Notes under the pieces: generated by a model
Seen by the model: only the letters and a program-made list of their open reading frames with translations
The model's database searches: none
Told to the model about the DNA's origin: nothing
Translations under genes and position numbers: made by a program
Shown: piece after piece, positions 1 through 6,099 of the stretch
Layout of the letters: every line of letters starts with the position of its first letter
How positions within the stretch are numbered: position 1 is the first letter of the stretch
Assembly: GCA_015258785.1 (NCBI GenBank)
Contig: JABZHP010000023.1
Coordinates: 1-15,937, forward strand
From: Atopobium sp.
Lineage (GTDB): Bacteria; Actinomycetota; Coriobacteriia; Coriobacteriales; Atopobiaceae
Reading direction: 5' to 3'
DNA length: 15,937 nt

Positions 1-246
1 GTAGGATTGAGTGCGAATTTCTCCTGCTACCACAATAGTTCCTGTAGTAGCAAAAGTCTCACATGCACAACGAACGTTGTCCAAGCAAGCAGGAACACCA
101 CTTGGAGAAACGTACCCACGCTCTTCAAGCTCCGCCTCTTTTGCCAGGATTGCATCAAGGATTGCGTCAGAAATCTGATCACAAACCTTGTCTGGATGTC
201 CCTCAGTAACACTTTCTGAGGTAAACAAATAGTTTTTGTGTGCCAT
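1..246 (-). CDS. metK: S-adenosylmethionine synthetase, N-terminal part (runs off the left edge)
   Basis: The first 82 codons of a minus-strand gene are visible. MetK makes S-adenosylmethionine from methionine and ATP in the cytoplasm. The N-terminal signature is clear: residues 6-17 read YLFTSESVTEGH, followed by PDKVCDQISDAILDAIL, the conserved segment carrying the ATP/methionine-site His and Asp. Further along, DNVRCACETFATTGTIVVAGE matches the next conserved block. The ATG start at 244-246 is supported by an AAAGGA ribosome binding site 6 nt upstream on the minus strand. The C-terminal three quarters lie outside the window. A roughly 200-nt gap with a terminator and a possible promoter separates it from the upstream tetR gene, so it is probably transcribed on its own. 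Identification is firm; completeness cannot be judged. Confidence 0.95.
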   Translation of the reverse strand, partial: MAHKNYLFTSESVTEGHPDKVCDQISDAILDAILAKEAELEERGYVSPSGVPACLDNVRCACETFATTGTIVVAGEIRTQSY

Positions 247-346
247 GAACTGTCCTTTCACGCATGGCTTCTCTGCTTACGCAGAATATTTGCGTTCTTC
301 TACGCGCAACCACTCTTACTATACCCACCAAAGACACTTTTGAGCA
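247..346 (-). promoter_or_regulatory. Probable metK promoter and 5' leader
   Basis: A TATAGT -10 hexamer lies on the minus strand at 318-323, with only a weak -35 (TGCTCA, 341-346) at 17-bp spacing. A better-looking TTGACT at 352-357 is 28 bp away, too far to pair with it. The resulting leader of about 65 nt holds two small stem-loops: TCTGC-GTAA-GCAGA (272-285, a GNRA-type tetraloop) and GCGT/ACGC (292-305). The second is short enough to be chance. The leader is too short and lacks the conserved core for a SAM-I riboswitch. The -10 is reasonable; the rest is tentative. Confidence 0.4.
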
Positions 347-365
347 GGATCAGTCAAGAAAATTG

Positions 366-394
366 TAAAAAAGAGCACCACAAGGGCGCTCTTT
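366..394 (-). terminator. Rho-independent terminator after tetR
   Basis: The arms AAAGAGC (370-376) and GCTCTTT (388-394) pair perfectly, with two further C-G pairs inside after one mismatch and a 5-nt loop. On the minus strand the stem runs into a T-tract (complement of the A run 367-372). It lies about 55 nt past the tetR stop codon and upstream of the metK promoter, so it should separate the two transcripts. Confidence 0.75.
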
Positions 395-447
395 AAATTG
401 CATAGTTAAACTGGCATTATGCAAAAACGCGTTTGATTACTCGTCTA

Positions 448-1173
448 TTATTCGTCTATTCCAATACCAGCAAGTGTCATATCTAGCAGATTCTGTGCAA
501 GCTCATCAGAACCCTCCGCACCGTGGCGCTCTCCCATCAGGCCAATGGCCGAGAGAACCAATGCACCCGTAATAGAACAGGCAGCAAGTCTTGAATCAAC
601 ACCCTGGCGAATAAAGCCTTGCAATTTTCCCATCTCAAGCTGGTTAGCAAGGAGAACAACCACGCGAGAAAGTGGGCCCTCAATGTTGGTAATAAGCGCC
701 TGCTCAGAGCTTGCAAGCTTGTTAATTAAAGCCAAAACCAAAGGTGAGTCAGGCAAAATATGAGCAGCAAGTTGAGCGATGATTGCATGAAGCGTCTCTT
801 TTGAGGCGGGCTTATTACCAATGGTATGCGCAATATCTTTTGCAAGCTCATCAACACTCTCGTCAAAGATTGCCTGCAAAAGGGCCTCTCTATCAGAAAA
901 GTAGTAATATAGCGCGCCCTTTGAAAGACGAGCTCTATCAGAAATCTCACTCATTTTGAAGTTGGTATTTCCACGAGCAAGCATGAGCTTGGTTGTCTCG
1001 TGCATAATACGCTTACGTGTAGCTGCGCTTTTCTTAGTACGAGCTTCGGCACGAATATGAGAAATAGAAGGCGCTGGAGTCTCGGGTTCTTCTGTAGGCT
1101 GCTGTTCATAAGCATTGTGATGTATGACTTCTAACGTAATATAATCGCGCTTCTCGCCCATGAACTCCCCCAT
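448..1173 (-). CDS. TetR/AcrR-family transcriptional regulator
   Basis: A 241-residue protein with a TetR-type DNA-binding domain at about residues 53-100. The helix-turn-helix reads MSEISDRARLSKGALYYYFSDREALLQAIFDE, matching the family pattern in which the recognition helix is followed by YYYF. The C-terminal half (about 105-240) is a helical ligand-binding/dimerisation region with no ligand I can infer. Unusually, about 50 mostly polar residues (a QQPTEEPETPAP stretch, then RAEARTKK) precede the domain. Two in-frame ATGs compete: 1171-1173, with a weak GGA about 9 nt upstream, and 1159-1161, with GGGGAG only 3 nt upstream. I kept the longer form. The regulator may control itself through the palindrome in its leader; no obvious target such as an efflux pump is adjacent. 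Family assignment is firm, function unknown. Confidence 0.88.
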   Translation of the reverse strand: MGEFMGEKRDYITLEVIHHNAYEQQPTEEPETPAPSISHIRAEARTKKSAATRKRIMHETTKLMLARGNTNFKMSEISDRARLSKGALYYYFSDREALLQAIFDESVDELAKDIAHTIGNKPASKETLHAIIAQLAAHILPDSPLVLALINKLASSEQALITNIEGPLSRVVVLLANQLEMGKLQGFIRQGVDSRLAACSITGALVLSAIGLMGERHGAEGSDELAQNLLDMTLAGIGIDE

Positions 1174-1184
1174 ACGACACTATC

Positions 1185-1231
1185 CGTCATATAAAATGAC
1201 GCCTCTCTGATAATTTTTTATGCCTACTATA
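1185..1231 (-). promoter_or_regulatory. Probable tetR promoter (-10) with palindromic candidate operator
   Basis: On the minus strand a TATAGT -10 box lies at 1226-1231, with no good -35 at 16-18 bp spacing. Downstream, between it and the tetR start codon, is a perfect inverted repeat with 6-bp arms, CGTCAT-ATAAA-ATGACG (1185-1201), beginning 12 bp from the ATG. TetR-family repressors bind palindromes and often repress their own gene, so this is a candidate autoregulatory operator. That role is inference from position and symmetry only. Confidence 0.4.
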
Positions 1232-1304
1232 CCGTTTTACCGAACCTATAAAAATACAAAGGCCTTACTTTTTTATTGATTAAATCTGGCACTCTTTATT
1301 ATTT

Positions 1305-2729
1305 TTACCAATTACCCTGAGCAAGAATAGCGAGAAGATCTTCTTTTCTATTCTCCACTTGACCTGCTAAATAAAGCTCAAAAAGCTTACGTTGGTACAC
1401 GCCCACAGCAGGTCCTGGCTGAAGCGAGAGCACTTCCATAATTTCTGCACCCGAAACGCACAACTCTTGTGGACGCTGAGCAATTCCCCGTTTTACCTCA
1501 TGTAAGAGAAGGGTCCTCATAGCCTCAAGCGTTACCGCATAGCTACGATAAGGATTTGCCTTTGCCAGAGCATCTGCCTGCTTTAACGTCAAAAGGTCAT
1601 ACGCAAGAGCAATGCCGTCCGATTTACTTGCCTCGGCTAACAAGGCAACCATATGCCTAAGCGACGAGGTTGTAACGTCCACATCATAGTCATGCAATGC
1701 CACAAGAGCACAAACTTCATTACTCAAATGCTGTGATAGAGCTAAGCGCTTAAGCAAGGCTTTTGCTACGATTGCACCTTTTTCTGGATGGCCATAAAAA
1801 TGACCTCTACCATCTGCGTCAACGCTAAACATTTCTGGCTTTGAAATATCATGCAGAAGAGCAGCCCACCTAAGAGCGGGAGTAGCACACCCTGCTGTAA
1901 GAGCCTCTGCTGCAGAGCATACCCGAGCAGTATGCTCCAGCACATCATAGACGTGATACGGACTTCTTTGATCAAAATTTTGCAACGGTAAGAGCTCTGG
2001 AATTGCTACCGTTAAAACAGGAAAACCCAGCTCGATAGCATGGGCAATATGGCCAGCCTCAACAATTTGAGCCACTTCCGAGCCAATGCGCTCAGACGCA
2101 ACCTGAGAGAGTAGCAGCGCACACTCAGTAAGTGCCTGATGTGTCTTCTCCTCAATTGAAAACGAGAGTCTGCATGCAAACCGCAAGGCACGCAGCATAC
2201 GAAGAGCGTCCTCTGTAAAGCGAACCTTAGGCTCCCCAACAGCGCGAATTACACGTGCAGATAAATCTTCTTGACCGCCATAAAGATCAAGCAATCCCCT
2301 CTTTGGGTGATATGCCATTGCATTAATAGTGAAGTCTCTACGAGCAAGATCTTCCTCTATACGAGAGACAAACTGCACAGAATCAGGACGACGACCATCA
2401 AGATATTCTCCGTCACAGCGATACGTTGTGACCTCAATAGGGTGCTTCTCGACAACAGCAGTAACGGTTCCATATGCAATACCTGTTTCATGCACAGGAA
2501 TACCTGCGGCTACAAAAGTCGCTTTGCTCTGCTGCCACGTTGCCGATGTTGTGATGTCAATATCATGGGCAAATGAGCCGCGTAGGGCGTCTCGTACCCA
2601 GCCACCTACAATCCACGCCTCAAATCCAGCATCTTCAAGAATTTCTAATGCACGTAAGGCATACGTGGGAATCTGTAAATTCACAGGACGAGAAAGGCAT
2701 GGTGAAGAGCCGTTTTTCTGTATGCTCAT
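1305..2729 (-). CDS. cca: CCA-adding tRNA nucleotidyltransferase with HD domain
   Basis: The enzyme adds or repairs the 3' CCA end of tRNAs using CTP and ATP. Counted from the ATG at 2727-2729 (474 residues), the class II nucleotidyltransferase head carries GGWVRDALRG (42-51) and the metal-binding DIDITT (56-61). RRDFTINAMAY (about 130-140) and EDALRMLRALRFACRL (173-188) follow, the latter being a conserved RNA-binding helix. A C-terminal HD-type region follows, with HVYDVLEHTARV and LLHDISKP. An upstream ATG at 2781-2783 is also open and has AAAGGA in front. I prefer 2729 because AAGGA sits 6 nt away and the extra 18 residues (MTCEGCILF...) resemble nothing in the family. The gene is divergent from the radical SAM operon. 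CCA-adding rather than poly(A) polymerase activity is the likelier reading for an actinobacterium with one such gene in view. Confidence 0.92.
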   Translation of the reverse strand: MSIQKNGSSPCLSRPVNLQIPTYALRALEILEDAGFEAWIVGGWVRDALRGSFAHDIDITTSATWQQSKATFVAAGIPVHETGIAYGTVTAVVEKHPIEVTTYRCDGEYLDGRRPDSVQFVSRIEEDLARRDFTINAMAYHPKRGLLDLYGGQEDLSARVIRAVGEPKVRFTEDALRMLRALRFACRLSFSIEEKTHQALTECALLLSQVASERIGSEVAQIVEAGHIAHAIELGFPVLTVAIPELLPLQNFDQRSPYHVYDVLEHTARVCSAAEALTAGCATPALRWAALLHDISKPEMFSVDADGRGHFYGHPEKGAIVAKALLKRLALSQHLSNEVCALVALHDYDVDVTTSSLRHMVALLAEASKSDGIALAYDLLTLKQADALAKANPYRSYAVTLEAMRTLLLHEVKRGIAQRPQELCVSGAEIMEVLSLQPGPAVGVYQRKLFELYLAGQVENRKEDLLAILAQGNW

Positions 2730-2810
2730 GGCCATTCCTTCCGCAGTTGCTGATGGGAAAAGTATACATCCTTCACACGTCATTCACATCCTTTCTGCGG
2801 TTTTAAAATG

Positions 2811-2826
2811 ACAAACATTTGTTCTA
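2811..2826. promoter_or_regulatory. Second, weaker LexA-like site in the divergent intergenic region
   Basis: On the minus strand AGAACAAATGTTTG contains GAAC-N4-GTTT and agrees with the Gram-positive LexA consensus CGAACRNRYGTTYC at 12 of 14 positions by eye. The plus strand reads ACAAA-CA-TTTGT, a palindrome in its own right, so it could serve another regulator. It lies 27 bp upstream of the longer possible cca start and 58 bp, centre to centre, from the stronger site at 2870-2883. Confidence 0.4.
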
Positions 2827-2869
2827 GATTTTTCTTTACTTCTTCCCCATTCGTGATAGTCTAAGTATA

Positions 2870-2883
2870 CGAACAGACGTTCT
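2870..2883 (+). promoter_or_regulatory. Near-consensus LexA/SOS box before the radical SAM operon
   Basis: CGAACAGACGTTCT has perfect GAAC-N4-GTTC half-sites and agrees at 13 of 14 positions with the Gram-positive/actinobacterial LexA consensus CGAACRNRYGTTYC; only the last base differs. It ends 24 bp before the ATG of the radical SAM gene and overlaps a possible -10 (TATACG, 2866-2871), an ideal place for repression. LexA binding is inferred from sequence. The -35 is not clear. Confidence 0.7.
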
Positions 2884-2907
2884 ATTTTCAAGTAGAAAGT
2901 TGCTGCC

Positions 2908-4317
2908 ATGGATCCTCTTGATAAACTCACCATACTTGCAGATGCAGCCAAATTTGACGCGGCGTGCACTTCTTCTGGTGTAGACAGAGATCCGCAGGCA
3001 GGAAAGGTAGGAATGGCCTCAGCGGCCGGCTGTTGCCACTCATTTACCCCTGATGGTCGCTGCATTACGCTGCTAAAAGTTTTACTTTCTAATGCTTGCT
3101 GTTATGACTGTGCTTACTGCGTCAATAGATCTTCTGCACAAACCAAGCGGGCTACCTTTACATCACAGGAATTAGCAGAGCTTACCGTAGATTTCTATAA
3201 AAGAAATTACATAGAGGGACTCTTTCTTTCCTCAGGTGTTATAGGATCGCCAGACCACACCACAGAACTCATGATTGAGTGCCTCTCCTACCTTAGGAAT
3301 GAGCTGCTGTTTAACGGCTATGTTCATGCAAAAGTAATTCCCGGAACAGATCCAGATCTTATTGATGCTCTTGGCCACTTAGCAGATAGACTCTCCGTCA
3401 ATCTGGAATTACCTAGCTCAACCTCACTTACTAAACTTTGCCCTCACAAAAATGCAGAAACGGTTACTAAACCCATGTCTTTCATTCACCGCCTGCGCGT
3501 CTCTGAAGAAAGGCAATTGCTTGAAGCTAAAAATGCATCAAAGGGCATTGTGAAGTCTGCTGGCAAATCTAAGGATATTGTTATTCCTACTCAGAAGCAG
3601 ATCATAAAAGAAGGTTTAGCTCTTCGTTCAAACTGCTTGAAGAATACCTTTATGCGCTCATCAAGGGTGTCTTCAGGCAAGAGGTCCTTCTCGCCTGCTG
3701 GACAATCAACGCAAATTATCATTGGAGCTTCTCCAGAATCAGACAATCAAATATTGCACTTATCGCAAGCGCTTTATCAACAATTTGAATTGAAACGAGT
3801 ATTCTTCTCTGCCTATATTCCTGTTATAGAAGACCATCGTCTTCCAGAGTTGGACACTCCTGTTCCCCTGCGTAGAGAACATCGTCTTTACCAGGCTGAT
3901 TGGCTTATGCGCTACTATGCGTTTTCTCCTGATGAGCTTGTTTCTCCAGAAGCACCTTGGCTTGATTTAGAAATTGATCCAAAGCTTGGATGGGCGCTGG
4001 CACATCTTAATCAATTTCCTGTAGAGATTATGGATGCTCCACTAGAAATACTTTTACGAGTGCCCGGTATTGGCCCTACCGGCGCACGAAGAATTATTGC
4101 TGCAAGAAGACGGTCTCGCCTCACCTTTGATGATCTTAAACGGCTGGGAATACAGCTCAAACGATCTCATCACTTTCTCACCTGCTGTGGCGTAAGGGAT
4201 GCCTCAGCTCCACTTGACCAAGAACTGATTAAACAGAGGGTAATTGCTGATGCCAAAGCAAGTTCGTACAACAAAACAAGACGCCGTATTGAGTCCTCTC
4301 AACTCAGGCTCTTCTGA
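2908..4317 (+). CDS. Radical SAM protein of the putative DNA modification/repair family (paired with DUF4130)
   Basis: A 469-residue protein. The [4Fe-4S]/SAM motif CxxxCxxC is C64-C68-C71 in NACCYDCAYCVNR, preceded by CHSFTPDGRCITLLKVLL, a conserved N-terminal block of the family known as rSAM_link_UDG (TIGR03916, as I recall it). Further family blocks are FAPAGQST-like FSPAGQSTQIIIGASPESD (261-279) and LRREHRLYQADWLMRYYAF (321-339). A helix-hairpin-helix, LLRVPGIGPTGARRIIAAR (about 382-400), suggests DNA binding. Extra cysteines at 20, 42/43, 52 and 425/426 could hold another metal site. Residues about 200-258 form a basic, Lys/Ser-rich insertion that I do not expect in the family. The family is known to occur with a DUF4130 partner, and here the partner gene overlaps its 3' end. 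Substrate and reaction are unknown. The LexA box upstream suggests SOS induction. Confidence 0.92.
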   Translation: MDPLDKLTILADAAKFDAACTSSGVDRDPQAGKVGMASAAGCCHSFTPDGRCITLLKVLLSNACCYDCAYCVNRSSAQTKRATFTSQELAELTVDFYKRNYIEGLFLSSGVIGSPDHTTELMIECLSYLRNELLFNGYVHAKVIPGTDPDLIDALGHLADRLSVNLELPSSTSLTKLCPHKNAETVTKPMSFIHRLRVSEERQLLEAKNASKGIVKSAGKSKDIVIPTQKQIIKEGLALRSNCLKNTFMRSSRVSSGKRSFSPAGQSTQIIIGASPESDNQILHLSQALYQQFELKRVFFSAYIPVIEDHRLPELDTPVPLRREHRLYQADWLMRYYAFSPDELVSPEAPWLDLEIDPKLGWALAHLNQFPVEIMDAPLEILLRVPGIGPTGARRIIAARRRSRLTFDDLKRLGIQLKRSHHFLTCCGVRDASAPLDQELIKQRVIADAKASSYNKTRRRIESSQLRLF

Positions 4318-5302
4318 TCAGAGCGTAGAGCTTGTCTCGCTTGTTCAGAGGCTTACAAGACTCTCCAAGCCCCAGAAGGTTGTTATCTCCTGTAATCCAA
4401 GCTTAGAAGGCGTTGTAGGGGCTGTAGGGCTCACTTATCTCTCACATGCTAACCCGGCACACGTACGTCTTGTTAGAGAAAACTTTTGTCAGCCTAGCCT
4501 TGGGGAGCATGTTCTCTGTGGACCAGACCCTTCTGATGACTCAGTAGTAGCCTTGGCTAAACGAGTTCTAACTGGACTAGAAAAGAAAGTAGGCACAAGA
4601 GAAATAACGCGTCGCATTGTTTTGGCATGTGCTTCAGATGCTCATACTATGCCGGAGATTGTGCATCGATACATTCGTCTTGCATTCTCCTATGGTGTAG
4701 GAGCCCTTGAAGATATTGCAGACCCAACCGTGGCAGAGTTTAATGCACTGGCTAGGCAGGTAGAAACTGAACGAGAGCATACGCGGCAATTTGTGCGGTT
4801 TTCTCGCATGTCAGATGGCTCTTTTATGTCTGTATTTCAACCTAATGCAAACGTAGTGCCACTAACTTGCAATTACTTTGTCAAACGGATGAGTACAGAG
4901 CGGTTTTTTATTGTTGATCCAGCTCATCATATAGTCAGTTTTTATTCACCAGAAATGAAGACCTTTGGAACAATTCAGCTGGACGATGCCTCTTTGGAAG
5001 AACTGCTCTCTAGAACAGACCTTGCAACTGATGAGAAATACGTGCAAGCCATGTGGAGGCGCTTCTATGAGGGAGTTGGTCTAGAAGGTCGTGGACCTGC
5101 AGAAAGAGGATATGACTTGCGCGCCCATTGGATGCCAAAACGCGTATGGCAAGGGCTTCCTGAACTCACTGCAAGTACAAATGCAGAAGCTGCGCGTAGC
5201 CAAGGCGTACCTGCTCGCTATCAGGGGCGAGAAAACAGAAAGGATGTGCATCATATAGAACAAAAGCAAACATTCTGCAAAGAGCTTACTTCTGGGTTAT
5301 AA
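4250..5302 (+). CDS. DUF4130 (TIGR03915-type) DNA metabolism protein, partner of the radical SAM protein
   Basis: A 350-residue protein. The DUF4130 domain covers about residues 40-307. Its recognisable parts are FVRFSRMSDGSFMSVFQPNANVVPLTCNYFVKR, ERFFIVDPAHHIVSFY, MWRRFYEGVGLEGR and WMPKRVWQGLPE, in family order. The usual N-terminal YDGSFEGF-like strand appears here as SCNPSLEGVVGAV. No uracil-DNA-glycosylase domain is fused, as it is in some homologues. The ATG at 4250 has AGAGGG 9 nt upstream; in-frame TTG (4244) and CTG (4247) are less likely. The gene overlaps the radical SAM frame by 68 nt, implying translational coupling and a joint function. The first 35 or so and last 40 or so residues look disordered. 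Function is unknown; DNA repair or modification is the family prediction. Confidence 0.88.
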   Translation: MPKQVRTTKQDAVLSPLNSGSSDQSVELVSLVQRLTRLSKPQKVVISCNPSLEGVVGAVGLTYLSHANPAHVRLVRENFCQPSLGEHVLCGPDPSDDSVVALAKRVLTGLEKKVGTREITRRIVLACASDAHTMPEIVHRYIRLAFSYGVGALEDIADPTVAEFNALARQVETEREHTRQFVRFSRMSDGSFMSVFQPNANVVPLTCNYFVKRMSTERFFIVDPAHHIVSFYSPEMKTFGTIQLDDASLEELLSRTDLATDEKYVQAMWRRFYEGVGLEGRGPAERGYDLRAHWMPKRVWQGLPELTASTNAEAARSQGVPARYQGRENRKDVHHIEQKQTFCKELTSGL

Positions 5303-5326
5303 AGCTGCCGTTTAAGACGGCTGATA

Positions 5327-5357
5327 ACAAAAAAGCGCCCAGCAGAGCTGAGCGCTT
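5327..5357 (-). terminator. Rho-independent terminator after divIVA (end of the division cluster)
   Basis: The arms AAGCGC (5333-5338) and GCGCTT (5352-5357) pair, continue after one mismatch with CAGC/GCTG, and close on a 3-nt AGA loop. On the minus strand the stem is followed by TTTTTTG. It lies 27 nt past the divIVA stop. On the plus strand the same hairpin has no T-run, so it is a poor terminator for the convergent DUF4130 gene. A separate GCCGT-N5-ACGGC hairpin (5307-5321) just after the DUF4130 stop also lacks a T-run. Confidence 0.8.
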
Positions 5358-5384
5358 ATCAGTACAAAGGTAATGACCTAAGAC

Positions 5385-6020
5385 TTAGTCAAGGTCGTTG
5401 AAGTCACCAGCTGCAGGTGCAGGTGCAGAAATCTGAGTCTGCTGAGCTGCAGGCTGAGCAGCATTCTGGGAACCAGTTGGAGCATTGTTGGTAAGAACAG
5501 TCTCTGGGAAGACAGAGTCCGCGTCATCCAGGAAGTGCTGGAGAAGCTTACGGTACTCAGCGCGGAAGTCCTCACGGGACTGCTTGAGGCGATCAATCTC
5601 ATCAAGCTCAGTCTGCTTCTCTGCAAGAGCCTGACGGATAACCTCACGAGCCTTCTGGTCTGCCTCGTTACGAATACGCTCTGCGTTTGCACGAGCGTCT
5701 GCAACAAGCTTATCTGCGCTCTGCTGAGCAACAATGAGGACCTGAGAAATCTGGTGCTCGGATGCAGCGATAGCAGCTGCGTTTGTCTCCTCAACAGAAG
5801 GAACGCTTGCGTTCTCCTCAAGGTTTGCAACCTGAGCCTGTGCTGCAGCAAGCTGCTGCTCAGTGCTGGTCAGACGGCCCTTAAGATCAGCGATCTTTTG
5901 AAGCATTGCATCAACCTCAGAAGAGAGCTGCTCAAGAAATGCGTCAACTTCCTCTGGATTGTAGCCGGTCTCAGCAGGAGAGAATGTCTGCTGCTCGATG
6001 TCTGCTGGTGTGATTGCCAT
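5385..6020 (-). CDS. divIVA: DivIVA domain coiled-coil cell-division/polarity protein
   Basis: A 211-residue protein. The N-terminal DivIVA lipid-binding domain (about 1-55) reads MAITPADIEQQTFSPAETGYNPEEVDAFLEQL, matching the family pattern ITPxDI...F...GYxxxEVDxFL. Two coiled-coil stretches follow (about 35-75 and 95-165, rich in A/E/Q/K), then EYRKLLQHFLDDADSVFP and a disordered Ala/Pro/Gln tail ending FNDLD. DivIVA proteins gather at negatively curved membrane at poles and septa. In Actinobacteria they guide wall growth and interact with division proteins, in keeping with sepF and ftsZ upstream. The ATG at 6018-6020 has AAAGGG 8 nt upstream. A 79-nt gap with a 7-bp inverted repeat separates it from yggT, so it may have its own promoter or RNA processing site. 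It is the last gene of the cluster. Confidence 0.9.
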   Translation of the reverse strand: MAITPADIEQQTFSPAETGYNPEEVDAFLEQLSSEVDAMLQKIADLKGRLTSTEQQLAAAQAQVANLEENASVPSVEETNAAAIAASEHQISQVLIVAQQSADKLVADARANAERIRNEADQKAREVIRQALAEKQTELDEIDRLKQSREDFRAEYRKLLQHFLDDADSVFPETVLTNNAPTGSQNAAQPAAQQTQISAPAPAAGDFNDLD

Positions 6021-6071
6021 CTTTGTTCCCTTTCAGTCTGCGAGTAGACGTACCACACATCATAACTACTC

Positions 6072-6093
6072 AGTTTGTAATTAAAGACAAACT
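6072..6093. repeat. Inverted repeat in the yggT-divIVA gap
   Basis: AGTTTGT (6072-6078) and ACAAACT (6087-6093) are perfect 7-bp complements around an 8-nt AT-rich centre, starting 6 nt past the yggT stop codon. No T-run follows on the minus strand, so it is not a standard terminator. It could be an operator, a processing stem-loop or an attenuator. A perfect palindrome AAACTAGTTT (6089-6098) overlaps its arm nearest yggT. Confidence 0.55.
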
Positions 6094-6099
6094 AGTTTC

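Noticed and set aside
104..116. FtsZ tubulin signature with Glu in place of Met (GEGGGTGTG), first suspected as a substitution (residue numbers given)
   Set aside because: Glu at this place is the normal actinobacterial form, as is GGTAGH in MurG; both are lineage markers rather than anomalies.
247..311. SAM riboswitch upstream of metK
   Set aside because: The leader is only about 65 nt and has two small stem-loops. I do not see the multi-helix core of SAM-I or the conserved pseudoknot elements of other SAM classes, and no terminator stem precedes the start.
352..357. TTGACT as the -35 of the metK promoter
   Set aside because: It lies 28 bp from the TATAGT hexamer, too far for a functional pair, and no -10 occurs at 16-18 bp.
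2329..2811. Plus-strand open frame of 160 codons opposite the cca gene
   Set aside because: It lies antisense to conserved motifs of the nucleotidyltransferase, its product resembles no family I know, and it has no ribosome binding site. Similar long antisense frames opposite divIVA, murB, murC and murG were rejected for the same reason.
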